This document shows, one piece after another, positions 44,593-54,957 of a stretch of DNA of 64,000 nt. The notes beneath the pieces were generated by a model. That model made no database searches, was not told the DNA's origin, and was given only the letters and a program-made list of their open reading frames with translations. Position numbers and translations under genes: made by a program. Source of the DNA: Rutpela maculata (Eukaryota; Arthropoda; Insecta; Coleoptera; Cerambycidae); assembly GCA_936432065.2 (NCBI GenBank), contig OW386288.2, forward strand, positions 19,022,706 through 19,086,705. Reading direction: 5' to 3'. Each line of letters starts with the position of its first letter. Position 1 is the stretch's first letter.

Positions 44593-46940
44593 TAGTCTAG
44601 GTCTGGTTTAATACCTTCCTGACTTCTCTTAGTGAATACTAGGGATGACCTAACACTATCCAGATCACAAACTCTAGCAGTGGCGCTGTACGGTTATTCT
44701 TGAGCAAACATTAAATATACCTAAATCACCCTTATGTCTCCACTACATGAAGCCAAGCGTTTGTAGTAGTAAGCACCATATATACGACTTTTTTAAGAAC
44801 AACTGAGATTCTTCATTGTAAACTATGCCTCAAAAAAGGTACAGAATTCACAAAATTATCAAATTATCCTAGAGAATGGCATGATATAGTAAACTACCTG
44901 CAGTTATTAAACATATGACTTCAGTGAAGTAAAAGAAAATTCTATTTCTAAACATACGAACGTACATATGTAAGTACATTGAGTCCAGTGGCGGATTTTC
45001 CCATGAGGCAGGTTAGGCAGTGCCTCACCAGTAAATTATTATATTTTCCACCGTTTATACAATTTATATAACTGTGCATTGGAATTCATACATTTTTGTT
45101 TGATATTCCCATTTAAAACAGCTGCCCGCAGTCTGTGTGATGCGCCGTGTCAGCTTCACGGACAGAAGAGGTACATTCAAATGCTTCTCATGCTTCTCAC
45201 GCTTTCTAAAATCAAGCCATTCCAAAATTTCTAACTACATGTAGGCTTTCTGCAATGCACACTTGAATTAATAATGAGCTATAAAAGGACGATCTGAGGC
45301 ATGCCTCATACACGAATTTAATTTCTGACAAACCATTATAGCTAAATTGGGGGATTTAAATTAGGTTGTAGTTTTGATCGAGTAAAAGCCGCTTGTTGAG
45401 CGAACGAAGTTTTTAGAAATAAAAAATATCCGTAAAAAAATATCGTAAACAGACATTTCTTATATAGAATTGTTCACTTTATAATAACTATAAGGTCTGG
45501 TCTGGTTCTACGCTGATTTTTTTTCTCAAGAACAGAGGGACTTTAAGGTCTATTTTGCTTCACTATCAAGTTATTACATAAATGAAGTTAATTTAAAATG
45601 TGGGCAAGCGCTGTGGCGTCTTCTGTTACATGATGTAATGCTTTGTTTGCGTGTCTAACGGATTTATTCAAACTCCGTTTGTAAAAGAAAAAACAACAAA
45701 AAATCCTTTACACCCTGTGTTTTGTATTAAGTAAAGATTCTGAAATACTAAAATTATATTTTTTGCAACAAGCCTATTGTCATTAGCAATTTTAGAACTT
45801 AATATAGGTTCAAATCATTCTAAAAAAGGCATTATTTTTTAGAGTAGTATCTTCCCTTTTCAAAACACTATAATTAAAATCAATTCCATGCAGAATTAAC
45901 CAAATAAAAATGACTTTTATCAGCATTTTACCTCACAGTATTCATTTATGCAATTATTTCTTCATAGAAACCATAGGTTTTGTTATCATCCACACCATCA
46001 ATCCACTATATGTCTTCGTATTCGGATTGATAATATTACCTACTATAGTCCATCGAATAAAGTAAACATAAATATGTATGCATGAGACGCTAAAAAATTA
46101 TATCATTAATCAAATTAAAGTTGATAGTAACGCTAGAGACCATTCATTTGCATATGAATAGGTTTTATTGCGAATTGATTAAGAATTTGACCATATGACC
46201 ACGCAGGTCAAGTTGTGACCTCGGTAAGATGTAACATCGTGTTCTCACATTAAGAGAACATAATAAATAAATTTTTCATCATTAACAATACCTCTAGTAT
46301 AAACACCAGAAATCTGACAAACTGCAGCAGCTGGCGTGAAGAGTTGTTAATAAAAAATAGGAAAGTGCCCTCTTACGTCCTTTTAAGTACACCTATGAGC
46401 GATAACTGCAATTTTAAAGCTATATTAACTATTATTATTGTATATTGATTACCTACACTTTAAATATTATGACATGGAATTTAACAGAATACAATATTGC
46501 TAATAGAAATGAACGGTTATTTTAGAACATGTGAATATAAACTGTTTGTGATAAGCGAACTGCAGAAATTTGAAAAAATATAATTTTGAGAAAATAAGAA
46601 AAATACAATAAAACGGTGTTTGCCACACGACTTACCTGCGGTTCGTTTGGTGAAGTGTGGGGGCTTTCTTAATGGTTGCAACCAGCAGAAGTAGATTCTC
46701 CCAATTGGATGCAATGTGTAAAGGATTTTAAATTTTTAATAAATTCAATTAAAGTCGTGACTTAAACACAGCAAGGCTCGCGACTATATCACGTTACAAT
46801 AAAATTATAACAAATTATAGCAACGAATGTTGTTAAGAAATTTAATGACGGAATCTGGGTCTGAAAGAAAGAGAAAATTTCCGCATGCTTGATCAAAATT
46901 TAGCCTTGAAAATAGAGAGCAATTCGCATAGGATTGATCA
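44593..46940. other. No gene recognised
   Basis: AT-rich. A CAGTGGCGGATTTTCCC-type sequence at 44989 resembles one terminus of a hAT MITE, but no partner end was found. On the minus strand at 46630-46720 an open stretch ends in GCAG followed by GTAAGTCG, a good splice-donor match, so a host exon here is conceivable but unsupported. Confidence 0.35.
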
Positions 46941-46944
46941 ACAG

Positions 46945-47040
46945 ATGTAACTCTAATTTTTGGAGTTCCTCAAGGGTCTATATTGGACCCATTATTATTT
47001 TATATATACCCAAATTGACTACATTCCTGAATGATATAAG
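46945..47040 (+). pseudogene. Short reverse transcriptase relic
   Basis: GVPQGSILDPLLFYIYPN is a clear RT block 4 (GVPQGSILGPLLFxIYxND) of Jockey/CR1-type LINEs, ending in a stop. Too short for clade assignment. Confidence 0.6.
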
Positions 47041-48330
47041 AATCTATACTACAATCCCTATTAATTGTTAAAAACCGCAATTAATATTAAACAAAATTAA
47101 TAGCCGGTGTGCAATGTACAATGAACAATCTGCCTTTATCCTTCTTAATGTAGCATCATGTCATGTCCTTTTCTTAGAAACACAACATAAAATATTAATT
47201 TAATATCATAAAATGATATGATGTATTGTCATACGTTGTTCTTGTCAGAACTCGTGTTCTCAAGTATTATCGCCACTGCATATGTATAACATAATAGTAT
47301 GGGAGCCATCGACACTTTTAGTTGCTATATTTATTTAAACTTGTTTTTTTTCGATCATATTAATGTATCTTATCCTGCCATTTTGTTAGCGGGCCAACGT
47401 TTGGCAGCAGTATTTTGATTTAAAAAAAAGTGTCACTGCGATACGTCTTTAAAGTTGATATTTTTCTGCCCTTTATTACATTACAGTATGATCGAAAATG
47501 ATTTCCTACCACCTTGTAGACCTTCATGCTTCTATCATTAACATAAATATGTAATTAAAATAAAGTCAATTGACAGAAACGTTTAAAGCTGGAATTTTTT
47601 TCGAGTAGTTTATTACTTGCAATTTTATTTAACTTATGCTGCCGGCCATTCGGCGGAACATGGCTTTGGCAGGAGCAAGAAAAGTCTTGTTAGGTGTTGG
47701 CCCACTGGTGTGCCTGCAGGAGTCGACTTTGTGGAAACACAGCCTAAATATAAAACAAAAAATAAGAAATTAGTTTTAGCAGATCTTTCAAAAAATAGTG
47801 CGGCTGCCGTACTATAAAGAGAATCCAGAGTCGTTTCCTAAAGTATTTTAATTATCGAAAAGATAATATGTAATCAGTGGAGTTTCGTTTGAAGTGTCAC
47901 ACACTTAAAGATTGCTTTATCATTATTATGCAAACTGATAACTATGATATTGTGTCATTAACTATGATATTGCCTTATAGGCCAGTAGTTTTCTTTTTTG
48001 AAATTTTGTGTAGTGTTCGCAACTGATTGCTGTTAATATTGTCTAACAGATCATAGATCCCATTTTGCGTAACAATAGGGTGTTTTTGTTATTAACAATT
48101 GAAGTTGAAAACGCGATTTTTCGCAATTTCCAAGTACATAATATTAACTTTTCGAGATTTTTTGCAAATAAAGAAAACAATTAGAGAACTAAGGTGATTC
48201 TTTAAAGTTTTTTAAAATTAGCAATTATTAAGAGATGCTTTGCCGCATTCTACACTCCTGTTCGATATGCCATATGGCTCTCGCTGTTATTTTTACCAAA
48301 ATTCAAAAAAATCTATAAAAGTGCTTTATT
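47041..48330. other. No gene recognised
   Basis: The 66-codon frame at 47617-47817 (MQFYLTYAAGH ...) has no recognisable family. The rest is AT-rich non-coding. Confidence 0.35.
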
Positions 48331-48536
48331 ACTTCCACATCCAATGGAAGTATAGTAACGACAACAAATTTTTGAAAATTTTTATTGTTCATATAGGCTT
48401 AGAATGTCATAAAACGTCGATATTTTAAGTTGGAGCGAAAAAAAATCTGTTTGTCTGTCGGTCTGTCTGTCTGTAACTTTTTTTGGGCGCACGTTTACTC
48501 TGGAACCGTATAAGATATTGACTTGTTTAGTACATA
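48331..48536 (+). repeat. R725 interspersed repeat, copy G, left piece
   Basis: Starts with the full hairpin ACTTCCACATCCAATGGAAGT and runs to TAAGATATTGACTTG-TTTAGTACA, where a TA-flanked element is inserted. The copy resumes at 50395. Confidence 0.75.
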
Positions 48537-48678
48537 CAGTGTGATCCATTTCAAGTGGATCAGTTCTTGGTCATCCAATTTCAACCAAATTTGGATCGGT
48601 ATCAAAGACCTTTACTATATCCTATTTGAGCAAAACAAGACTTATTTCAGTCATTGGCGTACATTTTTATTAAGAAAA

Positions 48679-49346
48679 ACCGCTGCCCAAGGAATCACCA
48701 CATCCAGATTTTCTATCCAAGTCACTCACAACGAAAAAATTTTGTATGCGGAAATAATTGTTTATGGAACTTCAATAATATAATATTTGAAATCCTCTAC
48801 CCCAAAAACCCATAAAACGATACCCCATATCGGCAGTAGGATGGGGGTGGTAGTGAGGGTGGATGAAGTAAAAAAATATTTTGAGGTTTCTGGTTCTTGT
48901 ACACACACTAAATCACAATTTTTTTCATCCCCTTTAATAATGGGGTGGGGGTGGTAATAAGGGTGGTTAATGTCAATTTTTTTTTGATCTTAGCTTCTCT
49001 TGTGTATACCAGTTTTATGGACTCTTACCTGCTTGATTTACCTATTTACCCCAAATTTACCCCAATTTACCCCCCAACCCTTCGACGGAACAAGATGAAA
49101 ATATAATCTAGTTCTACATCTCGTTAATTTACATATACATTTTACACCAAATTTCAAGTCAATATCTCAAACGGTTCCAAAGTAAACGTACGCACAAAAA
49201 AAAGTTACAGACAGACAGACAGACAGAAAATTTTTGTTCGCTCAAACTTAAAATCTCGACATTTCATGACATTCTAAACCTATTTAAACAATAAAAATTT
49301 TTAAAAAATGTTTTGTCGTTACTATACTTCCACTGGATGTGGAAAT
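48679..49346 (-). repeat. R725 interspersed repeat, copy H (full length, inserted)
   Basis: ACCGCTGCCCAAGGAATCAC to CTTCCACTGGATGTGGAAAT, 668 bp. The opposite arm of the host MITE (50245-50275) preserves the uninterrupted sequence, so the ends of the R725 unit are defined here: it sits between AAAA runs, consistent with a ~4-bp A-rich target. Confidence 0.8.
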
Positions 49347-49436
49347 AAAAAGAAGGTCAATTTTTCGAGAAGTCATATTAGACATTTTTTTGTTGAAAAA
49401 CGAATGCAATATTATTGATCAGCATGCTGTAGAACC

Positions 49437-49828
49437 CAAGGGCGGATCCAGAAAGGTTACTGGGGGGGGCACTAACATCTAGAAAAAATTTGTTTGCCTC
49501 AGAGTCTAAAAAAATTTTATCGCCTCATAGGGGGGGGGGGTGCAAATGAAAATCCAAAAAAAAAATTTTTCACCTCATACAGAGAATCCTATTAAAAATG
49601 TAAAAAAAAATGCTATTAAAATGTAAAAAAAAATTTTCGCTCGCCTCGGAATCTGAAAAAATTTTTTCGCCTCATGGGGGGGGGGGGTGGGTGCAAATGA
49701 AAAATACAAAAAAAAAATTTCCCCCACCTCATACAGAAAAAAATTTATCGCCTTGAAAACGTAACAAATACTTTTCTCGGGGGGGGGGGGCAATTGCCCC
49801 TACTGCCCCCCCCCTGGATCCGCCCTTG
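49437..49828. mobile_element. hAT-type MITE, 392 bp
   Basis: Perfect inverted termini CAAGGGCGGATCCAG / CTGGATCCGCCCTTG with 8-bp TSD GTAGAACC (49429-49436 and 49829-49836). The interior has four G9-G13 runs and repeated TCGCCTCA words. No coding. Inserted in the TA-flanked MITE; the other arm at 50148-50158 shows the empty-site sequence. Confidence 0.9.
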
Positions 49829-50394
49829 GTAGAACCGCTATATCCAAAATTTAACAACATTTTGATTTTTGGTTTTCGAATTACGGTCACCTTAAAATTA
49901 CCTATTTTAAACATTAAATAATCAATAAATTGGTAACGAAATTTTTTTCGAAAAAAAGTGATTGTTCATTTTCTCTTTAAATTCACCTTTTCTACTACCA
50001 CATCAAACTTTCAAATTTTGAAGGCCAAGAATTTTCATTGAAATATTTTGGGTCATCAAACCTGTAAATTATTCGGGCATTAAGGATTATCGAATTTGAA
50101 AGTATCGAAGATATGGGGTGGTAGAAAAAATGAATTTAAAGGGCTATAGCGGTTCTACAGCATGCTGATCAATAATAATATTGCATTAGTTTTTCAACAA
50201 AAAAATGCCTAATATAATTTCTTGAAAAATTGACCCTTTTTTTCTTAATAAAAATGTACGCCAATGACTGAAATAAGTTTTGTTTTACTCAAAAAGATAC
50301 AGTAAAAATCTTTGATCCCGATCTAAATTTGGTTGAAATTGGATGACCAATAACTGAGTTACGAAGATGTTTCCACTTGAAATGGGTCACACTG

Positions 50395-51213
50395 TATATG
50401 TACTTTAACGGGATCTGGAACTAGATTATATTTTCATGTCATTCCGTCGAAGGGCTGGGGGGTAAAATGGGGTAAATGGGTAAGGTAAGGTAAATCAAGC
50501 AGGTAAGAGTCCATAAAATTGGTATTTAGTGCATACAAGAGAAGCTAAAGTTTCAAAAAAAATTTTGGCATTATCCACCCCCATTACCACCCCTACCCCA
50601 TTATTAAAGGGGATGGAAAAAAATGTGATTTAGTGTGTACAAGAACCAAAAGTTTCAAAATATTTTTTTTACTTCATCCACCCCCACTACCAACCCTCTA
50701 CCAAACTTAAACCTCACCTACCTCACTTAAAATATGGCACACGTATGTATTTTAACGAGATCTGGAACTAGATTATATTTTGATCTTATTCCATTGCAGA
50801 GTTGAAGGGTAAATTGGGGTAAATGGGGGTAAATAGGTAAATCAAGCAAGTAAGAGTCCATAAAATTGGTATTTAGTAAATATAAAAGAAGCTAAGGTCT
50901 CAAAAAAAAATTGGCATTAGCCACCCCTATTACCACCCCCGCCCCATTATTAAAGGTGGTGAAAAAATAGTATGATTTAGTGTGTGTACAAGAGCCAAAG
51001 TCATCAAGAATTTTTTTCACTTCATTCAACCCCACCACCACCCTACCCCCATTACCGATGTGGCATATAATTTTCTAGGTTTTTGGGGTACATGATTTCA
51101 AATATTATACTATTAAAGTTCCATAAACAATTATTTCCACATAGTGGAGTGCAAATATAGAATTTTGTTGTAAGATACTTGGATGTGGAAGTAGTGATTC
51201 CTTAGGCAGCGAT
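50395..51213 (+). repeat. R725 copy G, right piece, with partial tandem copy I
   Basis: 50397 (TATGTACTTTAACG) resumes copy G and runs to about 50700. A second, overlapping unit starts at about 50735 (ATATGGCACACGTATGT) and proceeds to the GATTCCTTAGGCAGC end at 51211. The two units repeat the same ~300 bp (GTAAATTGGGGTAAATGGG through the CACCCCCACTACC region). Confidence 0.7.
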
Positions 51214-52678
51214 TTTTTAGTATTTATCTAATTTTGAATATTTAATGGCCTTTTGGGTCCTTTTCTCATTATCCAATTGAGTCAGCATTTGAGAATAATT
51301 TTTAAATAAAAAGAAACAGTTCTGGAAGAGTACTGTAGAATATTTCGAAGTCTAAAAAGAGATACACCGTTTTTCTTCGGCAGAACACGATAGAATTTAT
51401 TATTCAGTGTACTTCAATAATTTAATTGATATGATTGTCAGGCACTGTATTTGTATCTGTAATTGGTGTTGACTGCGGAATGATGTACGTTTAACAAATA
51501 AATAATTAAATAAATACATGAATAAAGAAATAAGTAACTAAAATATTATTATATGTAATAACGAAGATACGGGGATGATCTGAGATGAAATGAGACACAC
51601 TGTAGGTTTAATTTTGAAATTATGCTACAGTCCATATCCTTTCCTTCGAGCTTTGTTCCTGTAGAGATTGTATCCCTACCTGATGGTTTTTGACAATAAT
51701 TATTCTACGTAATTTTACGTACTTCTAAACAAAACATCCATTCAAAACATAGTTTCATTCAAAAAGATGACAGATAACGGACAAATTAACTACTGTTCTA
51801 CACAGATCTGAGGTCATCTACAAGTACTTTAACAAGGGGACATGAAATTTGGTGGCTCATTACAGACACCCACGTGTGTCGGGGTTAAGTTGCCTTCTGT
51901 AGCGGTCCGCAGCGTCTTCAACGGTTGTCGGAAGGCTTCTTAACCAAAGACCTCGATGACCGGTTCGATAGACACCGCCACGTGCAGGCATGTCGCAGAT
52001 AAGTTGATACCATCCATGGGAACATCTCCTGAATGTTTTCTACATGCGGAAACCGAGATTTTAACAAATATTAATTTTTTCTGTTGTAACTCGACTTGAC
52101 CTTGTGGTGCAGGGTCGCAAGCATTAATAAGTGGGTGGACATTAAAATATGTGTTAGCTAGGCTTGTATGACTAAGATTTAAATTTTAAATCATACTAGT
52201 TTCTTTTAGGGCCTGTAAAAAGGAAGTGCCGCTACTTTTATTTAACTTTATTGATTGTTCTAATGATGTTTAATAAGCAACGGTCATACTGCGTTGAAAA
52301 TACCATTTTTAGTTTGATCTTGAACGGGTTATTTCGTTTAGTTTCTTCCCGTATCAACAGCCAAAATTTCATAGTGTTTGTATGCGCACAACAGTGCTAG
52401 TTTTAAAGTGTTATTTTAATACTTTTTGTGTTTTTATGTACTATGATTTTTTAAAGAAACTGTTAATAATAAGCCGTTTATCCCCTAGACAGGAGTATTA
52501 ACTTTCTGAAATAATTGTTGCCAGGCCGAACCGTATCTGCCCCGCCCAACTCAGCATTCACTACGCCAGTGCCCGCCGTGGTTGTCTGGCTGGCTTCAGG
52601 CCAGGATCCGGCATTGTTATAATTTTAATTTTAATGAATTAATTTAATGAATTGAATTCTCTAATAACCTTTAAAAAT
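51214..52678. other. No gene recognised
   Basis: AT-rich with a GC-richer patch near 51870-52010. No coding or repeat signature that I can support. Confidence 0.35.
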
Positions 52679-53559
52679 AAAATCGAATCGAAATCGAATC
52701 GAAATCGAATCGAAATCGAATCGAAATCGAATCGAAATCGAATCGAAATCGAATCGAAATCGAATCGAAATCGAATCGAAATCGAATCGAAATCGAATCG
52801 AAATCGAATCGAAATCGAATCGAAATCGAATCGAAATCGAATCGAAATCGAATCGAAATCGAATCGAAATCGAATCGAAATCGAATCGAAATCGAATCGA
52901 AATCGAATCGAAATCGAATCGAAATCGAATCGAAATCGAATCGAAATCGAATCGAAATCGAATCGAAATCGAATCGAAATCGAATCGAAATCGAATCGAA
53001 ATCGAATCGAAATCGAATCGAAATCGAATCGAAATCGAATCGAAATCGAATCGAAATCGAATCGAAATCGAATCGAAATCGAATCGAAATCGGAAACGAA
53101 TCGAAAACGGAATGGAAACGGAATGGAAACGGAATGGAAACGGAATGGAAACGGAATGGAAACGGAATGGAAACGGAATTTAAACGGAATGGAAACGGAA
53201 TGGAAAAGGAATGGAAACGGAATGGAAACGGAATGGAAACGGAATGGAAACGGAATGGAAATGGAATGGAATCGAAATGGAATCGAAATTGAATCGAAAT
53301 GGGATTGAAATGGAATTGAAATCGAATCGAAATCGAATTGAAATTGAATTGAAATCGAATTGAAATGGAATTAAAATGGAATTGAAATTGAACTGAAATT
53401 GAACTGAAATTGAACTGAAATTGAACTGAAATCGAACTGAAATTGAACTGAAATCGAATTGAAATCGAATTGAAATCGAATTGAAATTGAATTGAAATCG
53501 AATTGAAATCGAATTGATATTGAATTGAAATCGAATTGAAATTGGATTGAAATCGAAAT
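52679..53559. repeat. 11-bp minisatellite array (~80 units)
   Basis: Unit AAATCGAATCG, almost perfect from 52679 to about 53090 (~37 units). It then switches to AAACGGAATGG (about 53091-53265), then to mixed AAATTGAATTG / AAATCGAATTG / AAATTGAACTG variants to 53559. Because the unit is 11 bp and contains no stop in any used frame, both strands stay open for 200-300 codons with an 11-residue period; these frames are artefacts of the repeat, not genes. Confidence 0.95.
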
Positions 53560-53740
53560 AGGAACAAAAAATATTCTATCTTCTCTTATATATGCTCAAG
53601 CTTTCCAAATTCCATCGAACTTCATCTATTTTGGATGCGTAAATTTTATTTTGCAAAACTATATTTACCCCTTATTAAATTCTTAATTCTATTCGACTGT
53701 ATTAAAAAATATGCTTATTGCGTAAACCAAAAAATTATCG
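53560..53740. other. Spacer
   Basis: Non-coding AT-rich sequence between the minisatellite and the 5S-derived fragment. Confidence 0.4.
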
Positions 53741-53817
53741 CAACAGCACGTAGAATTCTGAGGCGGTTGCCGTACCTAGTTGGTACTAACCGCGCCTGAC
53801 GTTGCTTGACTTCGATC
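53741..53817 (-). pseudogene. 5S rRNA-derived fragment (3' part)
   Basis: Minus strand: GATCGAAGTCAAGCAACGTC, GGCGCGGTTAGTACC, a degraded C box, ACCGCCT, and GTGCTGTTG, in the order of the 3' two-thirds of animal 5S rRNA. The 5' end is missing; upstream (plus 53818-53862) are AATGGTT-type repeats. It cannot be a functional 5S gene. Same class of relic as 44508-44592. Confidence 0.65.
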
Positions 53818-53862
53818 AACCATTAAAACCACCAACCATTAACCATTAAATCATATTTATTA

Positions 53863-54637
53863 TTTTTTAGCTATGTACATGTGAAACAGGCATTTTATAT
53901 ATTGCATCTCATTTATATACATTGTATAGTCATATCCAAAGCGTTACAAATGCGCGAAAGCGTAAAGCGCCCAGGGCCAGGGGTGTGATGACAGCATGGG
54001 AGATAAATACAGAGAGCCGATTTTTGAGTTTGAATGTTGATGCCATTCTTTTATAGTAAAAAACTTAAATGGGTTTCCCTTATATGTGCCGCAGCTGAAG
54101 GTAAATTTATGAAAAATTATTTTATATTTGTTGCTCTTCTATCAACTTTGACGGATATAGGAAATGTGTAAGAAAAAAACTGTTTAAAATACTTCTCAAT
54201 TTCTAAAAGAACTGGATAATTTATGGATAGATTTTTTTTGTGTGTTGGGAACTTTAAGACTAGATTCCTCAGTAGGGAGAAGGTATCTGTCGTTGTGGAT
54301 GAGGGGGTTTTGTTTGTTGGGGTGTTGTGATGTTACCTGTATTACTTAATGTTATGCTCTAATGTATAAATAAGAATACTGTGTTCTGTACTTTCCACCT
54401 TCAATTATTGTTCCTATCTATTTTTTCGATATCCTCTTTGATGTTACGCTGCACTGATGAGGAACAGTAATTCCGAAACACGTGTCCGTAGCTGCTTTTT
54501 GTTTTTTTTCTACAAATCTTGACTATATCATTAGGTAATATGGAGCGATTTTTCTTCGTTATTTGTTTTTGTCTACTAATTCCTTTCTATTATTTTGTCC
54601 AGTCGTTTCTTAGTTCAATATCTCGCAGGGCGACCAC
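53863..54637. other. No gene recognised
   Basis: AT-rich, with short unassigned ORFs. GATGAGGAACAGTAATTCCG near 54457 is a phrase-like motif of unknown meaning. Confidence 0.3.
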
Positions 54638-54890
54638 CTTACATATTTTTCACTAAAGGTCTAGTAGGTTTTTTCCAGGCAGTAGTGTCAACTACCATAT
54701 ATTATTTTTCACCATCACCTTTAAATTAACTATTTCTTAGCATATTTTCACTAAAAGTATAGCAAGTTTCTTCCTTGGCAGTTGTATTAACTATATGTCA
54801 AATACCATATTTATATTTTTCATTAAAAGCATGTGCGATTTTTTGTAGGCAATAATGTTAACTACCAAATATTATTTATTATGTAATATC
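54638..54890 (+). repeat. Degenerate tandem repeat, three units
   Basis: Three related units begin near 54646, 54743 and 54815: TTTTCACTAAAGGTCTAGTAGG, TTTTCACTAAAAGTATAGCAAG and TTTTCATTAAAAGCATGTGCG. Each is followed by GGCAGTAGTGTCAACTACCATAT or a diverged version. Spacing is uneven (97 and 72 bp). Confidence 0.6.
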
Positions 54891-54909
54891 AGTGCCTGGT
54901 AATGTAAAG

Positions 54910-54957
54910 AGTGCAAATTGGCAGTTTATTGTCTGATCAAATCTGCCAATTTGCACT
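54910..54957. repeat. Perfect 15-bp inverted repeat
   Basis: AGTGCAAATTGGCAG / CTGCCAATTTGCACT with an 18-nt loop. Could fold as a hairpin if transcribed. No further support. Confidence 0.6.

Larger units (their letters stand above)
48537..50394. mobile_element. TA-flanked MITE host, carrying R725 and hAT insertions
   Basis: Inverted termini CAGTGTGATCCATTTCAAGTGG and (inverted) CAGTGTGACCCATTTCAAGTGG, flanked by TA at 48535-48536 and 50395-50396. Arms extend more than 140 bp at the ends (ATTGGCGTACATTTTTATTAAG) and again at 49350-49436/50148-50235 (TGATCAGCATGCTGTAGAAC). It interrupts R725 copy G and is itself interrupted by copy H and a hAT MITE. Without the inserts it is ~0.8 kb and non-coding. 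Confidence 0.85.

Noticed and set aside
44989..45040. hAT MITE starting with CAGTGGCGGATTTTCCC
   Set aside because: No inverted partner terminus or 8-bp duplication found downstream.
51870..52010. Possible RNA gene in a GC-richer patch
   Set aside because: No known RNA fold, promoter box or homologous copy was recognised.
52652..53567. Two long ORFs (218 and 298 codons) on opposite strands
   Set aside because: They are produced by the 11-bp minisatellite; the residues repeat with an 11-residue period and carry no domain.
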